A stretch of DNA of 64,000 nucleotides, taken from assembly GCA_028641055.1 (NCBI GenBank), contig CM054059.1, positions 108,388,263 through 108,452,262 on the forward strand, given 5' to 3'. A program made the translations under genes and the position numbers. The notes beneath the pieces are model-generated. The model was not told where the DNA came from. It made no database searches and worked only from the letters and a program-made list of their open reading frames with translations. This stretch comes from Alopecurus myosuroides. Taxonomy: Eukaryota; Streptophyta; Magnoliopsida; Poales; Poaceae. This document shows positions 1-12,935 of this stretch, piece after piece (positions within the stretch are counted from its first letter, which is position 1; the number at the start of each line of letters is the position of its first letter).

Positions 1-2
1 AG

Positions 3-50
3 AGGGAAAGACCATGGAACGTGGCTCAGCTACCTCCCTACTACACTTAG
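3..50 (+). CDS. C-terminal end of pol (integrase tail) of element B
   Basis: One frame reads RERPWNVAQLPPYYT and ends at TAG (48-50). A Trp-Asn followed by a short stretch and a Tyr-Tyr near the stop is the usual end of Tat-type polyproteins, where the integrase C-terminus finishes with a WN...L..YY motif. Sequence homologous to the post-pol region of A and E follows within 40 bases, as expected at the end of pol. Only 15 codons are visible, so the call rests on position and the terminal motif. A and E have lost the pol segment that would end here. Confidence 0.6.
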   Translation, partial: RERPWNVAQLPPYYT

Positions 51-1204
51 CATAGGCTAGGTTTACAAGTTAAATTACACGATGTAACAGGCAGCAGGTT
101 TCAGACGCACTCTTTTCCTATCCAGGGTACCTAAGGGGACTGGAGGGTTTTTAATGAGGCGGCTTGCTGACCTAACTTTTCTCAAATCAATAAAGAGATG
201 GTTAAACTATGATTTTGTTTCTTTCTTGTTTATTTCTGTTAAGTTTTAAATATATTTTTTTACTTTCTGTTTTTTACTTTATCAGGTAAGTATTAGTTGA
301 TTGCTTATAGTACATTAGTTTTAATATTGTTCTAGATTTTATATATAGGTCTTGGGGGCTGATTGCTTGAATAGCACAACTATAATCTCAAGACCCGGCC
401 ATGATGCCACTAAGTTATAAGGACCGATTACTTGCAATAAGTACGGTTACAATCTTATAATCGGACAATAGAGCCAAATTTTCTTGATTTCTCTTGTTTA
501 AGCTTGATGTGACTCGCAACAATGTGGCGTGCTTTTCTAACGTATAATCACAATCAGTCATGATGCCCATTGGGACTTGCCTGGCCCTGTTTTTATAAAG
601 TTATAGCAGCATTGAATATCCACGCGAAAGCCGGCTTACAACAAAGAGGATCAAAAGGGTCATCCAAACCACAAGTTATGTGGAGTAAAAGGTTAACAGC
701 CGGAAACTCACAATGTATTAAGCATAACTTCAAACTTACGTGAGTAACTCTATGTTTTGGGCCTTAGCAAAAACCATTTTCTTTTCGAAAACTACAAATC
801 CCTAGACTCGGAAATTCGGTCCTTGGGGACTTGGGAATTTGAGAAAAGCAACAAATTGTTTAGCTATCAAGCTTAAAACCCAAAAATCCGAGTCTTGGGG
901 ACTTGGGGACTTAAGAAATAAGGTCACCTTGGTCAAAAAATCCTGAGACCTGGAAACCGAGTCTCACAGAAGGAAAAGAGCGAAAATCAAAAAAGCAGCA
1001 AAAAAGTTTAAGACTAGGAAACCGCATATCAAGGTGAATGGCCAGAAGAGCCACCAAAAGCTATTAAAGTTTAAACGTATTTCAAACCGAGGAAATAGTA
1101 TCGAAAAGTGCACAGGCGCACTATTAAAAGAATAATTATATCAGGCATATTACGTAATGCCTATTGGCCGAATAAGTGCTTGGGGGCGAGAAACAAATAA
1201 AACT
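51..1204 (+). other. Non-coding region of element B between pol and the antisense gene
   Basis: No convincing ORF. The stretch from about 84 onward is collinear with the matching spacers of A (12935 down to 11881) and E (58585-59639). It contains repeats of a CTTGGGGACTT-like motif around 819-910. It is bounded by the stop codons of two convergent genes, pol on + and the antisense gene on minus, so it probably holds both 3' untranslated regions. Confidence 0.7.
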
Positions 1205-3098
1205 TCACTCGGCATCCATAGCCGAGTTATCGATAGTGTTCTTGGCGGCCGGGTCTTTGGCATGCTCATCGGTGGTCTTCCCTGCTCCCGTGTCCGGGTT
1301 AGTTGCAGTATCAGCACGAGCTGGAGGAGGAACAGCCGGAGTAGAGGACGAAGGCGCAGTATCGGTCTCAGCTTTCTTCTTGGCAGCTTCCTCCTTCCAC
1401 CGAGCCAGCATGTCGAAGGGTTGAGGGAGATCAGATGGAACCGGCTTGTCATCAGCATTTTAGGGTGGAGTGAGCTTGCTCACATCCTGATTGCCGGGTA
1501 TCAAGCTTGCCGAGTGACGCACCTGAGCATGGATAGACTTGTAATCCTTACCTGTAAACTTTGAGCTGTCGTTGTTAAACCCGGGAAACCCGTTCACGAG
1601 CGTTGCCGGCTCAAGCCTAGGAAAATAGGCCTTGGCCAGAGCAAGCCCGCGGGTTACCCCAATCCGGCACGCTGAACGCTTCTAGTGGTCGATCCAGGCG
1701 GGAATGGTGGAACATGCATCAAGCATATCGGACACACCACAATAACCACTACCCGGCCACTTCACAGCTTCCAAAGTACACTTGGTACCGATAGTGAATT
1801 GCCAGATTATGGCCTTCAGCGTCTTCAACTTATCAATATCATCTTCATCTGGGGCCTCTTCACCCGGACCTGCAGAGTAACAGAAAAATTAAAGCAATAA
1901 GATTCGGGTTATAAACCTTACAGAACGAGAAATCCGGGTTATAATCAGTAAGTTAAAATTTTTTACCAAGCAGAGAGCGGTAAGTGTCGGCAATCTGGGC
2001 TGAAATTTTCTCCAGCGCACCCTCAGCCTGTTGGGATCGTTTCTTGTATTTCTTGACATCCTTGGCAAGATCCTTCACCTCGGCTTCCAGCTCTTCCCGT
2101 AGCTTGGTCTCGACCTGGAGGAGCTCGTTGGTTTTTGCCAACATTTCCTCAGACCGGGTCACGTGTGCCTGTGGAAAATAGATAAGGAAAATTCAGTCGG
2201 ATGCAGTGTAAAACCGGGTATGACAGGTTATACAGTTATGGAAGTACCGAGTAAACTTTCCATAGTTAACTCGGAACTTGGGGACTAGATGGATACACAA
2301 GCAACATTTATTAAGTTACCTGGTGCTCAGCCGCCATGGACTCAAGGATATCCCTTTCATTGGTCTTTAGGGAGAAGAGCTCATTTAACATCCCTTCGAA
2401 ATCAAGATCGCCGAGATTCGGCCTAGAGGAGCTAGGGTTCTGATTGCCCGGAGGAGGGGTCTTTTCCTGCTTGGGGGAGTGGATCCGGGTTGCCTGGGTG
2501 TTAGGAGTGGGGTCACCCCTCCGTGATCCCAGGAACTCGATATCCTCATCCTCTGAATTGTTCGTTCGCAGGGGAAACTCGGCTTCCTGCTCTACCGGGT
2601 CTTTCAGCAAATCTTCTTCTTCTTCTTATGCACCGCCAGATGCGGGCCTCACAACATCCTCCGGGTCTTTCATAGCCGGGTTATCAACATCCATATCCGC
2701 AGGGTCACTGAGTGTGACCTTGGCCCTAAGAAAGAGAAAAGAAAACAGTTAGTAGATGGTAAGAGAAAGATGTGGAAGATACTAGTGTATTGAGTAAACA
2801 AGGAAAATAAATTACCCGGTATTCACGACGAAATCCGGTGGAAGATCGTTGCTGGACCCGGAAGATGCTGATAAAGAATCGGAAAGTGAGACCCTAAGTT
2901 GTCCGGCTAATGGGTGATTTGGAGAACGATATCTTTGAGGAAATTGGGATGAATGAGTTTGGGGAGTACTGGCTCGGCGAGCGGGTGATGAAGGGATGCC
3001 CGGGTGAAGAGGATCGTCACCCGGAGAATTCCGGGTCACCCTACGTTTGGTCGGGGCAGGTTCCTTCAAGTAGGATGAATTGGTTAAGCGTTAGTTAA

Positions 3099-6000
3099 TG
3101 TCACGACCCCGGACCCAGAGATATACATACTGTTATGTGCTCCTAGCCATGGACTCACAAGGGCTTCAGGGTTACCAGCCCCGGCCGCAACAAACAACGG
3201 CAGGCAGACCGGATTCATCGGCACGTAGTCCGGATCCCCAGTCTACTTCTCCTTGTATCCATGCTAGTCATAACCAACTATGCATATCAAAGCGTCCACG
3301 AATCGAATGAAACTGAAGGAAACGGGACGAAAGCTATACAGAGATGCTATGTGTCCAGAAAGTGCAACAACAATCGAGGGTTACTGGGGTTACCTCGCCC
3401 CAGGCCGATCACATCGACAGGCGGGCTCGGACATGGATCATCGGCTCCACAACCCCTCGACTGCGACAACTATGCAGGCATAGCCAAAACCGTATAACAA
3501 TGAGCTCGAAACCAACAACCGATCAAAGCAGTACTCTAGACATGAAGCTGTATTCAACAGGTATTACTAGAGTATAGCTTACAAGCAGAGGTCACACGAC
3601 CCAACATTACATCAGACAACGAAAGACAAATTATGTTGCTAATCAACAAGAACCAAAAAGGCCTAAGAGGCCGCAACATAAGGCGACGTCCCAGCCCATA
3701 GATTCCAGGCTGCTACCTGGGAACCCCAAACTACTCGTCGATGTCCACCTTGAATCACCACTGAAGTGAGGAACTCCACCTGAACCAAGTTAAGCAAACC
3801 TGAGTACGGGAGGTACTCAACAAGACTTAGTTAACCTATTATATATCTGCTATTTTCTAAAAGGGTTTTATGAAAGGCTGATTTGCGTAAAGCAATCTTT
3901 GTTTTCCAAATCGAGGAGGAAATAGCACGTCTCATAGAAGGTTTTCAAAACAGATGAGAAACTCACTACTGTGATCATTATCTTTTCATCCACCAACATC
4001 ATTTCCCAGCACCTCACATGCTACAAGGATCACCCCTCCCGGCATCTCCGGGGAGGCACCCTTCAACTATTGCCTCCATGCTTTGTCAACATCTTTTACG
4101 TCATGTTCAAGTTATCTATGGCCAAATTACTTTCACCAAGCCGTCCTTAACCGCGGACACGGCTTCACGAAAAGATTTATCCCTGCAGGGGGTACACTTT
4201 ACCCACACGTACCAACCGACTCTTAATGCCAAGCTATTGGCACAATTCCGACGATGTGCCGGCAGAGTGTGGTCGGCCACGACCTTTACCTTACCCGACC
4301 CTATCCATGAGTCAACCCAAGACAGGGCCACCCCGTCAACAGGGAGTTGGCCATCCTCCTGACGGCACCTGTCTCTGTGAGGCGGGGTCAAGATCCGTGT
4401 ACGTCCATCACTTGGCCCCGGTCATGCCCTAGCGGAGCATTTTGTTTTCAAAACCGTTTAAAAGGTTTTATTTGCGTTGCCGAAAGGAAATCTCAAACTA
4501 CGTGACTCATGGATAAAGCCAGCTAAGTTAGTCGGTCGGCGAGGCTCATGGCCATCGCGCATGGTTGTACGCTCAGTCTTGGCTTCTGCGTCCGACCTTA
4601 CTCCTAGGGGTGGCAAGTACGGAACGAACAACCACTTCCCAAGTGGCCTCCCGTCCAAGCCTTAGTCAAATTAACCACACAATGCTCATCTTACCACGTC
4701 ATCATATCATACTGGGTTATCGCAACTCTGATTCATCAACCGGATGGAGTAGAGGTAACAAACATATGAAACTAAGCGGTAGCAGATATGAGGCTCTGGC
4801 GATGCGCACAAGCAAATCTATGGCGGCTAGGAGCAGTGGATCAGGATATTGAGGCAATGTAGTATATAGGTGAACTATATCTACTAGCATCAAATACTTT
4901 GGAATCGAATGCAAAATACGAGATTCAAATGTTGTTCGAAAACATATATGAGCAGGTAAGAGGTTATGCTTGCCTTGGTTATAAGAAAACCAGCTAAAGT
5001 CTTCAGGAATAAGTGCTTGACTTGTCGGTTAAGATCAAGTATTCACCATTGGATTGTTGGCCTTCTCTTCGGAGCCACGTTCTACCGAGGGGGAAACAAC
5101 ACCGAAGAGAAATAACAATCAACACATGGCATCGATGCAATGTGCAACATGTATGCATGAGCAAGTTAATGCACTGAAACAAAGCCCTAAACATGTCCGT
5201 TGGGTTGCTAGGGTTCGTATGTCAGTTAAACATTTTTACTGAAATTGTCCCGAAATAGACCCCGGAGGGCAATTCGGGTGATTCTGAAAGTAAGTACCAT
5301 TTTAAAAGCTCAAATTGGTTTGAAAACATCATAAACAGGTTGCATTTGTCATTTCGAGCATTTTGGTATATAACTTTTATTTTTCTAATTTTTGTGAATA
5401 AAAACTTAATTTTCTATTTTAAATGATTAAACAATATTAAATAATGTCCAGAAATGAAATGTGTCAAACATGTATGAAAGTGACATTTTTAGGTAGCTTA
5501 CATTTTTATGAACATTATCATATTTTTACTTTATTTTTCTGAGCAATATTTTGGAAGATATTAATTAACCAAATTTAGTCATTTTTCTGGAATTTCCTGG
5601 GATTTCTAAAATGGGAGTTTATGACATCATCATGACGCAGACATGACGTCATCTATCTCTGTTCTTCACAGGAGCCTTCAAATTCGACGAAAACCGCGCG
5701 CAATTCGCGAAACAAAGAGTACCACCACGTAGAGGACACCGAGGCGAACCTAGGGGTGGCAGAGCAACGACCATTTGGTCGCCGGAGTTTCACCGGCGAG
5801 CTTCCGCGCGGCGGCGGCCGGCGGAGCTCGTCGGGCGAACGAACCAGAGGGCGAGGGAGCGATCGAAGGCGACGGGGATGCTCACCATGGCATGAGGAAG
5901 CTAGGGAGGGGTCGGGGAGGCGAGTGGAGGCCGGAATCGCCGGCGGCGAGCCCGGGAACCGGCGGCCATGGCGGACAGCAATCGACGGAATTCCTCCGTC

Positions 6001-6672
6001 TCCGGCCTTCTCGGCGGCTCTGCGGGCTTGAGGACGAAGAGGAAACCATGGCAGAGCTGTAGGGACGGACGGTGGGCCTCGGGGTGGTCCACATCGACGG
6101 CGATTCGATGGCGGCCGGAGTGGAGCTAGGGTTTGGTCTCCAGGCCGGGTACAGAGAGCGAGAGGGAGGTGATGCGAGTGAGAGAGAGGAAGAGAGCCGA
6201 GGGCATCCTTCAGGCCCTATCCGCGCGAGAGGAGGGAGTCAAGCAGGAGGTGGCCGCACGAGGAAGGCGGCAACGACACGCAGCTCCTCCTACTGTCAGG
6301 AGGTTGAAGACAAAGCATAAATTCGGAAAACCCCCCTGGAGTTTCTGTGATGTGCGAAGAGTTTCTTTTCTTAAGAAAAACAGACAGAAACCACCATTTT
6401 GAGGCCCTTTTTGAAAACAGAAAAATTGGCAAAAATTATCTTTGGAAAGCTCACAAAATTTCCAACCAAACCATGACTTGGGTTGGTGCATTTGAATTAT
6501 TTTTCAATACAAAATTTTGGGACCCATTTTAAGTACTTTTTGTGGGATTTTCTGAAACCATTTAAATTTCATAGTTTAAATTGGTTCAAACATGATTTAA
6601 ATTTTTGTTTGATGCATGTATGAGATGAACACACACCACACACCCTAACGTAGCAAACTTTGGGATGTTATA
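3099..6672. mobile_element. Element F: 3.57-kb solo LTR (Ty3/gypsy, Del/Tekay-like, tentative)
   Basis: The segment starts TGTCACGACC and ends GGGATGTTATA, the latter probably a decayed ...TGTTACA. It is bordered by GTTAA on both sides (3094-3098 and 6673-6677). Removing it with one GTTAA rejoins an intron of B's antisense gene collinearly with copy A. There is no primer site, polypurine tract, gag or pol inside, so this is one long LTR left after LTR-LTR recombination. The GC-rich stretch at about 5690-6300 has open frames but no recognisable protein and belongs to the LTR. The lineage is inferred only from LTR length and terminal bases. Confidence 0.7.
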
Positions 6673-7029
6673 GTTAAGTTCACACATATTAGCGTACGAG
6701 TACGGTTTGGAGGCAATGGAGGAATAGGGCACCTTGAAGACAACTCCTCGGGTCTTCCTCTTTGCTCTGATCTCCACCTCCGGCTCAGGCTCACTCTCGT
6801 CCGACTGAGTGTCCTCTTTGTCCTCTAGCCCTGGAAAACAAGGTGCATTGTCGGAAAAGGGAAAAAGTTGGTCTAAATAAGTTAATGAAGAAAATATATG
6901 AGTAAGACTCGGATTTTACCTTCATCGCTATCAACCGGCTCCTCGTCTTCTTCCGAGTTTTCGGTAGAGGGAGGGGTAACTATCTTCTAGAATGCGTCAT
7001 CTTCCTGAGAGAGAAATACAGTGACAAAG

Positions 7030-7509
7030 TGTCGTGGGATAATCACGGCAGATGTTACCGGGGGTAACTGATCTTGGGGCAAGACGACACAGGTATTTGG
7101 GAGAGGGTTTAGCTCAGAGGAAAACATGGTGCAATTCGATCTGGTAGCCGGCAATCAAAGTCGCCGAGTCTCCAATCTTGATATAACAACTCAATTCTAG
7201 GATTACACTGGATGCTCGATATCAAGCGCTATTGCTAGGGTTCTTAGATCTCTGTCTAAAACTGGACCTGGGAGTCGGTTTATAAAGCACCCGTACCCCC
7301 TGGCTTATTCCCCAAGGCGCACCCTGGATCCTACCCGGACACGGCGCACAAACCCTAGCTTTCCTTTACAATAACCCACAATCCGGGTTGCTGGGCCTAC
7401 AAACTTGGGCCTCCACAAGCTTCCTTATCCTTAGCCGGATCCTGCGCACCGTCCTTTGGGCCGGGTTACTCCTTGGAGTTTGGCCTACCGGGTTATCATC
7501 CCCCCGTCA
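7030..7509 (-). repeat. 3' LTR of element A
   Basis: This 480-bp LTR is bounded by TG...CA: on the minus strand TGACGGGGGG... to ...TCCCACGACA. It is identical by eye to 16539-17018. The sense-strand sequence just upstream ends TTCTGGGGACTAC (7510-7522), the region where the polypurine tract is expected. Bases 7510-7889 are the short internal stretch between this LTR and the promoter of the antisense gene and show no ORF. Confidence 0.93.
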
Positions 7510-7889
7510 GTAGTCCCCAGAATAGCCTGGGCTTCATGGATCCTCCTTGAAGCGCTCGCTATTCCCTGCAAAGATATCAAACATACATGCATATGGAGGC
7601 CGGGTTAAGATGCTCTGATATTCAGCTAGGCCTTACTCCACGGCGGCCATGTAGTAACCCGGGTTTTTCCTCCAAACACCTTTAATTTTCCAGGTCTAAA
7701 CCCTAATAAAAATGCCAAAATTCCATACTCGATAATCGATCCTGATATCACGGGATGGATTTCCTTCTCTCTTTTATCCAGATGCCTTGCTCAATATTTG
7801 GCGCATATCTCGCAGAAACTTAAATGAATAGCCGTTTACCTCCGCAACTCCCGGCCCCCACTCACCGAACCGGGCTTACCCACTCATAC

Positions 7890-7897
7890 TATAAATA
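7890..7897 (+). promoter_or_regulatory. TATA box of the antisense gene in element A
   Basis: TATAAATA lies about 380 bp inside the 3' LTR, at a suitable distance before the GC-rich 5' UTR exon (about 7920-8165). The same TATAAATA occurs at the matching place in the diverged copy B (18580-18587, minus). That conservation argues for a real promoter independent of the LTR. Confidence 0.65.
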
Positions 7898-10800
7898 AGC
7901 TCCTTGGGGGTAACCCGAGCCCTAACGGCTCATTTCCCCCCACTCCGCTTCCTTTCTCCTTCTAAGCTCACTCTCACTGAGCACCACCACGGAAATCCCG
8001 CGCGCATCACCGGAGCCCATCGGCCGGAGGCTGCGCTCCGCCACGACTCGCCCCGCGCCGCCGCCAAGATCCGCCGACGAATCCCCATCCGGCCCGTCAA
8101 GAGCCGCGAAGGGACACCAGGCTTGCGCCATCTGCCTCCGCAAAGACTCGCTCAGATCTCCTCCGGTAAGCCTCTTGCGTCCATTAATTCGCCCTTGCAC
8201 TTTTTGATTTCACCTTAGATTAGATCCAAATCGACCCGCCAACGATTCCTCGGCCATGCCGAATTAAGTTGCTAACATTCTTTCCAGCTCGCATAATAGA
8301 TAAGTTATGGATTCCAATCCATTCTCCTACTACCTGCAAGTGCTAATTTCGCCACAAATCCGAAGATAAGATTCCCAATCTGGGCCCGATCCACTCAAAA
8401 TTTCCGCCTTGGCCTCAATCACCTGGCCGGACTTCCCCTTTTCAGTTCCTTTTATTCGCGTTAAGTGCCTATGCGGCCATCCATCGTCCCCAAAACCCCC
8501 TTCAACACTTAGATCCCCATAATTTTCGTCATAATACTTGATACCCGGACAATTTCGAACTTTACTCGGTGAGCTAACACCCGGATTACACGCAATTTTT
8601 CATGTCTCAATATTACCCCGCCGATACTCGGCCGGCTCACAACTTCTGGGTCTTAGTCCTCTTATCCTTTTACTTTGTACTTTGCAGGTCAACCACATGG
8701 CTCCCAAAAAGTAGGGGAAAACTCCAACCAAAGCTAAAGCCACCAACTCCATATCCGCCAACTGGGCGCGGTCTACAGTCACCAAATCCAAGTTGGAGGA
8801 GCTGGTGGAGCTGGGAGTCCTTCCTCCTCAAGAGGATATCCAATGGAGAGTGCCGGGTAAGGAGACCCGGCCCACCCCGACAAAAGGCGAGGTAATTTGC
8901 TTTGTGGAACATGTGACCCGGGGCTTCCGCCCACCGGGTCACCCCTTTTTCCGTGATGTTTTGAATCATTACGGTCTTCGCGTCTTTGATATCGGGCCTA
9001 ATTCTGTTCTAAACATCTCTCACTTCATAGTCCTTTCCGAATCATACTTGTGCACTTCGCCAAGTTTAGCTCTTTTCATCGAGCTTTTTCAATGCAAACC
9101 GTGCCGCGAGAGCGGTGACGGGGTGCTTCTCGCTTGCGGCAGGGTTTCCATCCAGCGCCGCAAGAATTCTTTGATGCCACCCCTCACCCTTAATTCCCAT
9201 GTCAAGCACTGGAAGCTCTCCTACTTTTACTGCCAAGACACCTCCCCACCCGGCCAAAGGAAGCTGCCGGGTTACTCAGAGGGTCTTCTTGACATCTCTG
9301 ATAAATTTAGTGCCTTTGCCCCTGACTCGGACAGGGAGGCAATTCAACCTCTTCTAGCCAAAATCACCACTCTCACAGCCCAAGGCCTCATCGGGCTCAA
9401 CCTGGTGAAGACTTGGGTAGATTTCCGGATTCAACCCAACTCCATCCGCACAAAGTTAATGTGCGAGTATTCAGGGCAATCTACCGACCCGCTCCGGTAC
9501 TCCGACAACATCTTCGCAGCTGGCGATACTCATAAAACCATCAAGGGCTTTCTGACTGAAAAGCTCGAGGTAATCCGGAACATATCCGGGTTAGAGCCCT
9601 TCACGCTTGAGAACCCAGCCCCCAAGGTGAAAACCCGACTTTGATGCCTTTACCTTTGCTCTTTCCACTCAATGCAGTTAATAACCCTTATACTGACACT
9701 TTTCAGGCTGATGATGATTTTTGGAAAACCAACGCCTCCCCTAGCTCCGAAAGTCCAGAGGAGCAAGAAACTGTTAACTCGGACGAAGGTACTCTCCGAA
9801 TTTTATTTGGTTCCCTTGAACTCACCATAACCCCTTCATTTCTAACCATAACTTTGATGATATCCAGAACAAGAAGATGACGAGGAAGAAAACTCCGATG
9901 GCAAAGTAGAATCCGCCAGCGACGAGGAGGAACTGGAGCCGACAGTCAAGGTCGGATCCAAAAGAAAAACTCAAGAGGCCACCTCCAAGGTTTCATATCT
10001 CCTCCTCGCATTCAACTCGCATTACTTTAATGATATACTTGAGCTACCTTGACGTTATCCCACTGGCCATTCTTGAAGGAGTCGCCCGTAACCAAGCGTA
10101 GGTCAACTCGAAATCACCCGGGTGATGATGCCCTTAACCCGGGTATTTCATCGACCCCCCGCGGCGGGCTGGTAATTACCCTATCTTTTCTGGGTCAAAA
10201 CATTCTCTTTAAACCATTCCCATATGACATCTAACTTGATAATTTCCAGCCTCTCCCGAGTCCAGCGATGGATTTCCTTGTGACTTTGCGGTGAACACCG
10301 GGTAAGATCCCCTTCCTGATGTTCCACCATATTTCATCACCCTTTCTTGACTGTGTATTTAGCTGCTCACTGACAACATCTTATAGGGCCACGGTCGTTA
10401 TCAGCGATCAAGAGGAAATGGGGACCGAGGGCCCGGGTAAGGGGAGCCCGGCTGATAGGACTACAGCCGCGTCCAGCGGCGAAAAACAAGCGTCGCCGCC
10501 AAACCCGGACACGCAAGAAGCCGAGTATCCAATTGCTTCCCATGCAAGCAAGAAGAACAAAACCACCGTCTTGGGTGCAGAAGAAGGAGCGTCGGATTCC
10601 GACACACAAATGACCCGGGTTCCGCCTCCTACTAAGAAGAAAGCTCCTTCCCGGAATTTCCAAGGCCCCGGGTCTTCTGATACGAGTAAAGACACTTTCG
10701 ATCAATTGATGAACACTCTCCTCACTATGAAGACTTCGGAGAGCCAGATCTTGGAGCGCATGGCCGCAGAGCACCAGGTAAGGACACTTTGTATCTCATA

Positions 10801-11880
10801 TTGCATACCTAGTCCCCAAGTTCCAAGTATGACTTGCAAAAGTGATGCTTGGTACTATACGCCATATTCAGCTTTCCATACAATCCAACTAATACTTGCA
10901 TTCCTTGCTACTTACAGGCACAGATAACCCGGTCTGATGAAACTTTACTGAAGACCGAACAACTTCTTCTTGCCGAGATAAAACGAAGGGAAATCCTTGA
11001 GGATGACATGAAAACCTTGAAGAAGGATGTTTCCAAATACAAGAAGAAGTGCAATGCCGCTCAGACCGCACTGAAGAAACTATCGGACCAGGTCTCCGAT
11101 ACTTATCAGATCTTGCTCAGTAAGTTTTTTGCTGTCGATTGGCTTCATGTCTTTGCTTTATTATAACAGACTCGGGATTACTGATACGCTCTTTCTTTTG
11201 TTACGACTGCAGGTGCCAACCTTGCGGCCCCAGAGGAAAATGCCATTGTCAAGGCTAGAACCCTCAAGACTGTGCTCCGGACTTTCTTTGCCGGCACAAA
11301 ATTTATATTGGATGCTGTGAAGTGGCCTACGGAAGTATATCCGGGTGAAGAGAATCTCATTCAAGCCTGCTCCACTGTGCCTGGCTGGATTGAAATCTGG
11401 AAACGCTCATCATGCCGGATTGGAATGACCCGGGCTTTCACTCTGGCCAAGGCTTTCTTTCCAAAGCTTGACCCGGCAAAGGTAACATCCGGGTTTCCCG
11501 AATTCAAGGCTGACGGTTCCAAATTTACACCCAAGGATTTCAAAGCCATACAAGCCGCAGTGCGCCCCTCAGCTACCACTTTGGCCGATAGCTTGGATCT
11601 AAATACGATTATGAGTGCATACGACGCTGATGGCAAAGTTATTACGGAGGAAGCGCCCCCGCCTTTTGATATCTTGGAGAAGTGGGTTTCTAGCTCGGCC
11701 AGGAAGAGGGAGGCGACTGCGAAGAGAGAGGCCGAGTTAGGATCAGGCCCGTCTGCCTCTACACCAGCCGTCCCTCCACTAGTCCGCCCTGATGCAATGA
11801 GTCCGGGTAAGGGTGCCGGGAAGGCTAAGCAGCAAACCCAGGACTCAGACCCGGAAGGCCGTACTCAGGAGGCCGAATAG
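7890..11880 (+). pseudogene. Antisense spliced gene of element A (putative gypsy-type transposon domain protein)
   Basis: TATAAATA is at 7890-7897. The 5' UTR exon ends at 8165 (donor GTAAGC). Exon 2 starts at 8688, with ATG at 8697. Coding exons are 8697-9626, 9707-9788, 9868-9989, 10079-10171, 10250-10301, 10387-10777, 10918-11119 and 11213-11880 (stop TAG). All introns are GT-AG and phases agree if one base is missing from the C-run in exon 10079-10171; E has seven Cs where A has six. An intact form would encode about 846 residues. Residues ~30-310 are PF04195-like (HPFFRDVL, LRVFDIGPNS, FQCKPCRESGDG). Acidic linkers, a coiled coil (exon 10918-11119) and a C-terminal region with PGWIEIWKRSSCRIGMTRA follow. 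Lesions: TAG at codon 6 (8712-8714) and the missing C. Related extra ORFs are known in Tat-lineage elements; their function is unknown. Confidence 0.8.
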
Positions 11881-12935
11881 GGCCGTACTATCATGATACC
11901 TTGTTTACGTAATGCTTTGTATTCACACTATTATGCTTTTGATGGTGCGCCTGTGCACCCCTGATACTGACGCCGTACCTTGTAACGTACTTTTAGTCCG
12001 TGATATACTTTGCGGCTTTCCTGGCCTTTTGATAACCGTATTGCTTGTCTATTCTTTGAACTTTTTCTCGATACCCGACTCTCTATTTTGGCTCCCTTCG
12101 TAAGACTCGGTTTTCCGAATACCAGGGGCTTTGATACGTGGACTTTTTCTTTAAGTCCCCAAGACTCGGATGGTGAGGTTTTTCGAACTGCGATAGCCAA
12201 GTAGTTTGTTTCTGTTTCGAAGTCCCCAGTCCCCAGGACCCAAAGTCCGAGTCATGGGGGTGTGGCCTTTCTCAGAGAACAAATTATTTTTTACCGAGTC
12301 GCAAGCCTAAAGCCATTCCGTGTAAATACTGAAGTTATGCTTGATAGTTGTTGAGTTTCCGGCTATTAGCCTTGTACTCTGCATAAACTTGTGGTTTAGA
12401 TGACCCTTTTGACTATCTTGTACTGTAAGCCGGCTTTCGCGTGGATACCATGTTGTTACATCCATACGAGAACAGTGTCAGGCAAGTCCCATTGGGCTTC
12501 ATGGCTGATTGTAATCGTAAGCGAACGAATCGTGCCACTTTAGTGCGAGTCACATCGAGCTTAAGTAAGAAAAGTCAAGAAAATTTGGCTCCTTTGTCCA
12601 GTTATAAGATTGCAGCCGTACTCGTTTGCGAATAATCGGCCCTTATAACTTATAGGCATCAAGGCCGGGTCTTTTGGGTTGCTAGCTGGGCTACTTGAGC
12701 CGCCAGCCCCCGAGACCTGTATATACTCAACATTCTTAATGATACGGAAATACTGATGCCACGTGGATACTACTTACTTGTAATCAGGCTGTAACGAAAT
12801 AGGACTTGATAACCATCTCTTTATTGCTGCGAGAAAGTTTGGATCAGCAGGCCGCCTCATTAAAAACCTTCCAGTCCCCTTAGGTACCCTGGGTAGGAAA
12901 AGAGCGCGTCTGAAACCTGCTGCCCGTTACATTGT
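11881..12935 (-). other. Non-coding spacer of element A between the pol remnant and the antisense gene
   Basis: No supported ORF. It is collinear with 58585-59639 in E and, more distantly, with 84-1204 in B. On the element's sense strand it repeats a GGGGACT core several times (for example near 12152 and 12220). It separates the convergent stop codons of the pol remnant and the antisense gene. Confidence 0.7.

Noticed and set aside
5690..6400. GC-rich open frames on both strands as a host gene
   Set aside because: They lie within the 3.57-kb solo LTR bounded by GTTAA duplications. The frames are Arg/Gly-rich and show no domain or splice structure.
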